NCBI GenBank assembly: GCA_945836835.1 | Contig: CAMAML010000023.1 | Span: 1-10,384, forward strand | DNA length: 10,384 bases | Source: an uncultured cyanobacterium | GTDB lineage: Bacteria; Cyanobacteriota; Vampirovibrionia; Gastranaerophilales; Gastranaerophilaceae | Direction: 5' to 3' | Shown: piece after piece, positions 5,995-10,384 of the stretch | Layout of the letters: every line of letters begins with the position of its first letter | Position numbering within the stretch: the first letter of the stretch is position 1 | Notes under the pieces: generated by a model | What the model was told of the DNA's origin: nothing | What the model saw: only the letters and a program-made list of their open reading frames with translations | The model's database searches: none | Made by a program: the position numbers and the translations under genes

Positions 5995-6924
5995 TTAGCC
6001 GTACACGCAAGCACTGCCCTGCCAAGTGTTTCGTTCCAAAAACTTTCTGTCAATTTTGTTTAAGCAGTCAAATTTTGCCCCGAGCCAGCGTGGAGCAACA
6101 AGTGTCCTGATTGAACCGTTACCCGCAAGCCGATGAACGGTAGTTTTCGGGGGCAAAACCTCCAAAAAATCGCAAACGAGTTCGACGTATTCATCCTCGC
6201 TCATAAAACTCAGCTCGCCCGCATTGTACATTTTTTCAAGCACCGTATTTTTTAAGGCACAAAGCATGTGAACCTTCACCCCGTCAACCCCTAACCGTGC
6301 AAGCTCATTAGCGGTTTGAAGAATTTCGTCCCTCGTTTCCCACATCCCAAAAATTACGTGGACACAAACATTTATCCCTTTTTCTTTCGTTTTTTCGTAC
6401 GCCCTCAAAAAACAATCGTAATCATGCCCTCTGTTTATTCGTTTGAGGGTCTTGTCGTGAATTGACTGAAGCCCGTATTCAATCCACGTATAATAATCGT
6501 CTTTGTATGATGAAATTAAGCTCAATTTTTCGTTGTCTACGCAATCGGGTCTTGTGCCGATTGAAATTCCGACAATATCTTCGTTACTCAGGGCGGAGTT
6601 GTAAATCTTTTCAAGCTCCCCGACGGGTTTATACGTGTTTGAAAACGCCTGAAAATACGACATAAATTTTTCCGCCTTGAAACGGCTCGTTTTCATCGTC
6701 TCAATCCCGACCTTAATTTGATCTTCGATAGAAAGCAAATTTGAATGAGCTTTTGAAAAACTTCCTCCGTCATCACAAAAAATACAACCGCCCGTCGAAA
6801 TCATCCCGTCCCTGTTTGGACATGAAAACCCCGCATCAAGAGTAATTTTGTATACCTTGACGCCAAATTTTTGTTTCAGATGTTCGCTGAACTGGTTGTA
6901 TCTTTTGTCTGTGCCGTTAAACAA
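5995..6924 (-). CDS. Radical SAM protein, YhcC/TIGR01212 family
   Basis: A 309-residue cytoplasmic radical SAM enzyme. The N-terminal RYNQFSEHLKQKFG, then DAGFSCPNRDG and GGCIFCDDGGSF, are hallmarks of the YhcC family. The cluster cysteines are Cys35, Cys47 and Cys50, giving the family's unusual CX11CX2C spacing instead of CX3CX2C. GTRPDCV, the YGLQS region with RGHD, and HVIFG follow in the expected order. The family's substrate is not known to me with certainty; tRNA or ribosome-related roles have been suggested for relatives. No ATG is available: the best start is TTG at 6924-6922, which aligns with the family N-terminus but has no Shine-Dalgarno. The next Met (41) would delete the first cluster cysteine. 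The start lies 23 nt after the stop of the 56-residue gene, so translational coupling is plausible. Confidence 0.9.
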   Translation of the reverse strand: MFNGTDKRYNQFSEHLKQKFGVKVYKITLDAGFSCPNRDGMISTGGCIFCDDGGSFSKAHSNLLSIEDQIKVGIETMKTSRFKAEKFMSYFQAFSNTYKPVGELEKIYNSALSNEDIVGISIGTRPDCVDNEKLSLISSYKDDYYTWIEYGLQSIHDKTLKRINRGHDYDCFLRAYEKTKEKGINVCVHVIFGMWETRDEILQTANELARLGVDGVKVHMLCALKNTVLEKMYNAGELSFMSEDEYVELVCDFLEVLPPKTTVHRLAGNGSIRTLVAPRWLGAKFDCLNKIDRKFLERNTWQGSACVYG

Positions 6925-6947
6925 GTTGTATTTACGAAAATGAGCGG

Positions 6948-7118
6948 CTATGCGTCTTTTTCGTCCTCTTCTCTAATCGGGTAAACGTAATGTTCGCCAC
7001 AGTTTGGGCAAACGACTTCCTGTTGCTTGTCACCGTCCAATTTTGCAACTTCAAACAAAGTTTTGCAACCCGATTGAACGCATCTTATTGCCCACGTAGG
7101 TCTTATTAATCTTGCCAT
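6948..7118 (-). CDS. 56-residue four-cysteine protein, putative zinc ribbon
   Basis: The minus strand from ATG 7118-7116 to TAG 6950-6948 encodes a 56-residue protein beginning MARLIRPTWAIRCVQSGCK. Four cysteines, Cys13-X4-Cys18 and Cys37-X2-Cys40 (VVCPNCGEHY), suggest a single zinc site in a ribbon fold. The C-terminus is acidic. GGGAG lies 9 nt upstream of the ATG, and a good promoter precedes it at 7154-7182. It is probably the first gene of an operon with the radical SAM gene downstream. I do not recognise a named family; a nucleic-acid or protein-binding adaptor is possible, but not shown. Confidence 0.8.
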   Translation of the reverse strand: MARLIRPTWAIRCVQSGCKTLFEVAKLDGDKQQEVVCPNCGEHYVYPIREEDEKDA

Positions 7119-7153
7119 AAAAATTTTCTCCCTCTAATATTTTCTACAAACCG

Positions 7154-7182
7154 ATTTTAACATTTTTTCCAAAATTTCGCAA
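7154..7182 (-). promoter_or_regulatory. Promoter of the zinc-ribbon / radical SAM operon
   Basis: The minus strand shows TTGCGA (7182-7177), a 17-bp spacer and TAAAAT (7159-7154), preceded by TGT to make an extended -10. Predicted start near 7147 gives a leader of about 29 nt. It lies in the 89-bp gap after folE2 and separates the operon from that gene. Confidence 0.6.
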
Positions 7183-7207
7183 GTTTTGTGCAAAAGTTTT
7201 GTCCGAC

Positions 7208-7987
7208 TTACTTAATTTCGTGCTGGTACGCCCAAGCAGAGTGGTTATGAATACTTTCTATCGCTTCACAGTCCACCTCAAACTCTTTTATAATCTCGTT
7301 TTCCCGAAGTTTTACGACAACTTCACGCAGAACATCTTCAACAAACCTCGGATTTTCCCACGCCTTTTCCGTGACAAACTTTTCGTCCTCACGCTTCAAG
7401 AGCGGGTAAAGCGGACAAGACGCACAACTTTCAATCATCTCTATCAAATCTTCTATCCAAATATGGTTTCCCTCGTCATACGAAACCCTTACTTTGATAA
7501 ACGCACGCTGGTTGTGTGCACCGTTGTCGGAAATCTCTTTTGAACACGGGCAAAGGGTTGTGACAGGAACAGTTACACCCAAGATAAATTTATACTGCCC
7601 GTCATAAATCCGACCTTCAAACGAACAGGCATAGCACATTTGAGAAGGGAGTTTGGTTACGGGGGCAAACTTTTCGATAAAGTATTTAAAATTAAACTCA
7701 AGTTCTCCGCTTTGTGCGTCAAGACTTTCGATAATTTTTTCCAAACACCCTTTTATATCGTCCCCGAGAAGATGTTTATGTTGCCACTCGTTCAAAACCT
7801 CGACAAATCGGGACATGTGCGTCCCCTTGTAATCTTTCGGCAACGAAACACAAACCCGAGCCGTCGCCCCGACAACTTTCCCGTGTTTATCCTTTCTTTC
7901 AATCATCAAAGGCAAGTCAAGGTTCTTTATCCCGACCTTTTGAATATCAACGTTTCTCGTATCTTTTGTCTTTTGTACGTCTTTCAT
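7208..7987 (-). CDS. folE2: GTP cyclohydrolase FolE2 (type IB)
   Basis: A 259-residue enzyme converting GTP to 7,8-dihydroneopterin triphosphate, the entry step to folate and to deazapurine (queuosine) synthesis. Family motifs: LCPCSKEIS, with the expected catalytic/metal Cys at about 146; GAHNQR, with His158; CPLYPLLKREDEKFVTE, with Glu at about 200; and SIHNHSA near the C-terminus. These match the FolE2 metal site, which does not depend on zinc as FolE does. The ATG at 7987-7985 is preferred: AAAGGTG lies just upstream, and the alternative GTG at 7993 is itself part of that site. No folE2-pathway genes are adjacent. Family members in other bacteria are often zinc-repressed; I see no clear Zur box, only two uncharacterised inverted repeats upstream. 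Confidence 0.96.
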   Translation of the reverse strand: MKDVQKTKDTRNVDIQKVGIKNLDLPLMIERKDKHGKVVGATARVCVSLPKDYKGTHMSRFVEVLNEWQHKHLLGDDIKGCLEKIIESLDAQSGELEFNFKYFIEKFAPVTKLPSQMCYACSFEGRIYDGQYKFILGVTVPVTTLCPCSKEISDNGAHNQRAFIKVRVSYDEGNHIWIEDLIEMIESCASCPLYPLLKREDEKFVTEKAWENPRFVEDVLREVVVKLRENEIIKEFEVDCEAIESIHNHSAWAYQHEIK

Positions 7988-7990
7988 AAT

Positions 7991-7997
7991 CACCTTT
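7991..7997 (-). promoter_or_regulatory. Ribosome binding site that decides the folE2 start
   Basis: The minus strand reads AAAGGTG, followed by ATT and the ATG at 7987. The upstream in-frame GTG (7993-7991) is part of this site, so the ATG is the better start. Confidence 0.65.
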
Positions 7998-8030
7998 TGT
8001 TAAGATTTATTGCAATAATTACACAAAATT

Positions 8031-8071
8031 GGCAATTTTTTATTGCCCGCATACTTTATATAAACATAAAG
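8031..8071. promoter_or_regulatory. Two inverted repeats upstream of folE2
   Basis: GGCAAT-TTTTT-ATTGCC (8031-8047, perfect 6-bp arms) and CTTTAT-ATAAAC-ATAAAG (8054-8071, perfect 6-bp arms, 6-bp spacer). They lie 44-84 bp before the folE2 start in an otherwise AT-rich 141-bp gap. The second could be an operator; the first could be a leader hairpin. No convincing folE2 promoter was found. Confidence 0.35.
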
Positions 8072-8095
8072 CTCTCTCTTCTTATTTAAACGGAT

Positions 8096-8125
8096 AGGCC
8101 TTGAAAAGTTCAAGGTCTTTTTTTT
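8096..8125 (+). terminator. Plus-strand intrinsic terminator without an obvious gene
   Basis: AGGCCTTGAA, loop AAG, TTCAAGGTCT: a 10-bp stem with one G-U pair, followed by a run of eight T on the plus strand (8118-8125). On the minus strand there is an A-run before the stem but no T-run after it, so it does not look like a terminator for the minus-strand thioredoxin gene, which ends 4 bp away at 8129. No plus-strand gene lies immediately upstream. Confidence 0.7.
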
Positions 8126-8128
8126 ATG

Positions 8129-8611
8129 CTATTTTGAAGCACACTCGGTGCTTTTGTCCAAAATTGCTCTGATTTTTGAATAACGTTCGATTTCAACTCT
8201 AAATTTTGACATATCCATATAGATTGCGTTGTTGAGCAAAAATCTGTTATTGTATTTCGGGTCGATGACGTATACGGTAGGATAGCCCGTTAATCTCACA
8301 TCTTCGACCAAACCTTTTTTCGACTCGTCCTCAGCGTTAATCATAAGAAAATTATACTGCTTGCCGTAAAGTTTTGACAGGGTGTTAAATTTGGGCATGA
8401 ACCTGCGGCAAAAACCGCACCAGTTAACGTAAAACAGAGCAATAACAGGCTTTTCGCCGTTCATCGCCTCATCATAAGTAACTCCGATATGGTAATCCGA
8501 AAGGTTTTTCGGTTGCATCCTCTCAGACATAACATTTACTCCGTAAGTTACGGCGGAAGTCAACAATATCACCGCAAATACGCAAATCCCTATAATCACG
8601 TTTTTCTTCAT
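8129..8611 (-). CDS. Membrane-anchored thioredoxin-like protein
   Basis: A 160-residue protein with an N-terminal membrane segment at about residues 4-24 (NVIIGICVFAVILLTSAV) after two lysines, placing the rest outside the cytoplasm as an anchored domain. The thioredoxin active site is WCGFC at 64-68, and the cis-proline loop is GYPTV with Pro111. INAEDES and the helix after the active site fit the fold. Likely roles are thiol-disulfide exchange or reduction of exported proteins; the partner is unknown, and no CcdA or DsbD gene is nearby. The ATG at 8611-8609 has GGGAG 8 nt upstream. There is no lipobox at the start, so it is a membrane anchor and not a lipoprotein. It is divergent from aspS. 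Its start is close to the predicted transcription start, with a leader of about 27 nt. Confidence 0.9.
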   Translation of the reverse strand: MKKNVIIGICVFAVILLTSAVTYGVNVMSERMQPKNLSDYHIGVTYDEAMNGEKPVIALFYVNWCGFCRRFMPKFNTLSKLYGKQYNFLMINAEDESKKGLVEDVRLTGYPTVYVIDPKYNNRFLLNNAIYMDMSKFRVEIERYSKIRAILDKSTECASK

Positions 8612-8644
8612 CTCAAATACTCCCTAAGTCTATTTTATAGTAAA

Positions 8645-8653
8645 ACTATACCA
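8645..8653 (-). promoter_or_regulatory. Extended -10 promoter of the thioredoxin-like gene
   Basis: The minus strand reads TGGTATAGT, an extended -10 element (TG, one base, TATAGT). The -35 is poor (TTTAAA, 16-bp spacer), which is acceptable with an extended -10. Confidence 0.5.
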
Positions 8654-8762
8654 TAAACACGGCAAATTTAAAATTCGAGCAAAAAAATCAGCGATTTTTA
8701 AAAATTTCGTTACCAAATTTCACATAAACTTAACAAAAATGTTCTGTTTTTTATGTTTTTGA

Positions 8763-8768
8763 TAAAAT
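8763..8768 (+). promoter_or_regulatory. Candidate aspS -10 box
   Basis: TAAAAT, 33 nt before the aspS ATG. There is no good -35 at 16-18 bp. An alternative is TTAACA (8730-8735) with TATGTT (8752-8757), 16-bp spacing. The choice between them is open. Confidence 0.35.
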
Positions 8769-8801
8769 AGTAACAGACGAAACTTATAAGGAAGAGGAAA
8801 A

Positions 8802-10384
8802 ATGATTAGAACAAAAATGAAATCGCATAACTGCGGAGAGCTTAACCTCAACAACGTTGGGGAAGAAGTTACCCTTTCCGGCTGGGTTGCAACCATTCGC
8901 GACCTTGGCGGGATTTTGTTTATAGAATTAAGAGACAGATCGGGATTTTTTCAGGTCGTAGCGAACCCGCAAATTAACCCGGACGTACACAAGATTATGG
9001 AAAAAGTTCGTACGGAATACGTAATCACCGTAAAAGGAAAAGTTACACGCCGTCCCGAAGAAACTTACAACGAAAAGTATGCAACGGGACAGGTCGAAAT
9101 GTATCCGACGAGCTTGGAAATCCTTTCTACCGCAAAGGTTTTGCCGTTCGTTCTCGATGACGACAACGTATCCGAGGACGTCAGACTTAAATACAGATAC
9201 CTCGACATCAGACGCGAAGGCATGCTCAATAACTTAAAACTTCGTCACAATATCGTTCAGGCTGCACGCAACTACTTGAACAAAGAAGAGTTTATGGAAG
9301 TGGAAACCCCTATCCTTATCAAGACGACGCCGGAAGGTGCAAGAGATTACCTCGTGCCGTCCCGTGTACAGGAAGGGAAATTTTACGCACTTCCGCAGTC
9401 CCCGCAAATCTTTAAGCAACTGCTTATGGTCGGTGGGATTGAAAGATACTACCAAATCGCGAAATGCTTCAGAGATGAAGACCTTAGAGCGGATAGACAG
9501 CCCGAATTTACCCAAATCGACATCGAGATGTCGTTTGTGGAACAACAAGACGTCATTAAATGCGTAGAAGGCTTGATTGTAGACACCTTCAAAGCTGCGG
9601 GCGTTGAGGTTAAACCTCCGTTTATCCAAATGCCTTGGCAAGAGGCTATGGACAGATACGGTTCGGACAAGCCTGATACTCGTTTTGGGTTGGAATTGTT
9701 CGACATCGGAGATATAATTTTAGAGTCGAACTTTGAAATCGTCAAGAAAACACTCCAAAGTGGCGGTATCGTTCGGGGTATCAGAATACCGGGTGGGGCG
9801 AAATATTCAAGAAAAGACATTGACGACATCACAAAACTTGCCGTTTCGTTCGGTGCAAAGGCGTTGGCGAACATTATTTACAACGAAGACGGCAGTGCAA
9901 AATCACCTGTATTAAAATTCGTCACCGAAGAACAGGCAAAACAAATCCAAGAACGAGCAGGAGCCGAAGCGGGCGACATAATCTTCTTCGTAGCCGACAA
10001 GCCGAAACTCGTTTACGATATTATGGGAAGATTAAGACTGCATTTCGGAAAATCGCTTAACCTGATTGACGAGAGCAAACACAACCTTCTGTGGATTGTA
10101 GACTTCCCGATGTTTGAATGGAGCGACGAAGAAGGTAGATTTATGGCAATGCACCACCCGTTCACCTCACCTTGTATCGAAGATTTGGACAAACTCAACG
10201 CCGGGGATTTAGGCAACGTAAAATCTATCGCATACGATATAGTTTACAACGGAACGGAATTGGGCGGCGGTTCTGTCAGAATACACTCTTCCGAAGTTCA
10301 ATCGGCAATCTTCAAGGCTTTAGGCTTAACGGAAGAAGAGGCGAAGGAAAAATTCGGGTTTATGGTGAATGCCCTGCAATACGG
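8802..10384 (+). CDS. aspS: Aspartyl-tRNA synthetase, 3' end beyond the window
   Basis: The frame is open from ATG 8802 to the window end: 527 complete codons of a bacterial-type AspRS, which is usually about 590 residues. It charges tRNA-Asp with aspartate in the cytoplasm. The N-terminal anticodon-binding OB fold includes GWVATIRDLGG (27-37). The class II core has the motif 1 region with FMEVETP (164-170), the flipping and Asp-binding QSPQIFKQ (199-206), and motif 2 FRDEDLRADRQPEFTQ (223-238). The bacterial GAD insertion spans roughly 290-420. MHHPFTSP and GGGSVRIH are present; motif 3 with its arginine lies past the end. Leu in RDLG is what tRNA-Asp-specific enzymes usually carry, where many non-discriminating forms have His. 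GAAGAGG lies 4 nt before the ATG; Met6 is a weaker alternative. Confidence 0.96.
   Translation, partial: MIRTKMKSHNCGELNLNNVGEEVTLSGWVATIRDLGGILFIELRDRSGFFQVVANPQINPDVHKIMEKVRTEYVITVKGKVTRRPEETYNEKYATGQVEMYPTSLEILSTAKVLPFVLDDDNVSEDVRLKYRYLDIRREGMLNNLKLRHNIVQAARNYLNKEEFMEVETPILIKTTPEGARDYLVPSRVQEGKFYALPQSPQIFKQLLMVGGIERYYQIAKCFRDEDLRADRQPEFTQIDIEMSFVEQQDVIKCVEGLIVDTFKAAGVEVKPPFIQMPWQEAMDRYGSDKPDTRFGLELFDIGDIILESNFEIVKKTLQSGGIVRGIRIPGGAKYSRKDIDDITKLAVSFGAKALANIIYNEDGSAKSPVLKFVTEEQAKQIQERAGAEAGDIIFFVADKPKLVYDIMGRLRLHFGKSLNLIDESKHNLLWIVDFPMFEWSDEEGRFMAMHHPFTSPCIEDLDKLNAGDLGNVKSIAYDIVYNGTELGGGSVRIHSSEVQSAIFKALGLTEEEAKEKFGFMVNALQY

Noticed and set aside
5976..6000. Hairpin ACGG/CCGT between the XRE gene and the radical SAM gene
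   Set aside because: A 4-bp stem without a T-run is too weak to call a terminator.
7640..8089. Plus-strand 149-codon frame antisense to folE2
   Set aside because: It is mostly opposite the conserved FolE2 coding region, has no SD or recognisable domain, and the protein looks like a translated complement.
7988..8128. preQ1 or Zur-type control element before folE2
   Set aside because: Neither the preQ1 aptamer core nor a recognisable Zur palindrome could be matched; only generic inverted repeats are present.
9234..9874. Minus-strand open frames inside aspS
   Set aside because: They are antisense shadows of a conserved synthetase.

Overview
This window reads as a stretch of a low-to-medium GC bacterial chromosome. 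It holds housekeeping genes (radA, a TK1-type thymidine kinase gene, folE2, aspS) mixed with lineage-specific secreted or envelope proteins. The best clue to the host is the prepilin at 4789-5625: its N-terminal helix (FTLAEVLITLG followed by VIGVIAAVTLPTL) is of the kind I associate with non-photosynthetic Cyanobacteria-related gut bacteria (Gastranaerophilales/Melainabacteria). That assignment is from memory and is moderate at best. There are no RNA genes, transposases, CRISPR arrays or phage genes that I can support, and no gene-free stretch longer than 300 bp.

Layout. 1-2580 (+): the 3' part of a large unrecognised protein. It has a Thr-rich tandem repeat, long charged helices, two hydrophobic segments and a Gly/Lys/Glu repeat. 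2583-3959 (-): radA, ending 2 bp from the previous stop codon. 3960-4139: a divergent promoter region for radA and the thymidine kinase gene. 4140-4760 (+): thymidine kinase, followed by a bidirectional terminator that exactly fills the gap to the convergent prepilin gene. 4789-5625 (-): prepilin-like protein with a duplicated FTLAE processing motif. 5626-5729: a compact bidirectional control region with two copies of a 16-bp operator-like palindrome. 5730-5975 (+): a small XRE-type regulator. 5995-6924 and 6948-7118 (-): a YhcC-type radical SAM protein and a 56-residue four-cysteine protein, probably one operon. 7208-7987 (-): folE2. 8129-8611 (-): membrane-anchored thioredoxin-like protein. 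8802-10384 (+): aspS, running off the window end.

How the parts relate. The clearest local circuit is the XRE regulator and the divergent prepilin gene. One palindrome covers the expected start of the prepilin transcript; the other lies next to the regulator's own -10 element, so the regulator may control both genes. The other genes look like independent housekeeping units.

The observations most worth a second look are: (1) an 84-bp in-frame insertion that duplicates the prepilin cleavage motif; (2) the paired operators; (3) two genes (radA and the XRE gene) whose -10 boxes sit exactly 6 nt before ATG, as expected of leaderless mRNAs; (4) the perfectly conserved 156-bp tandem duplication; (5) a plus-strand terminator with no plus-strand gene in front of it. 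I see no convincing complete new multi-gene system.
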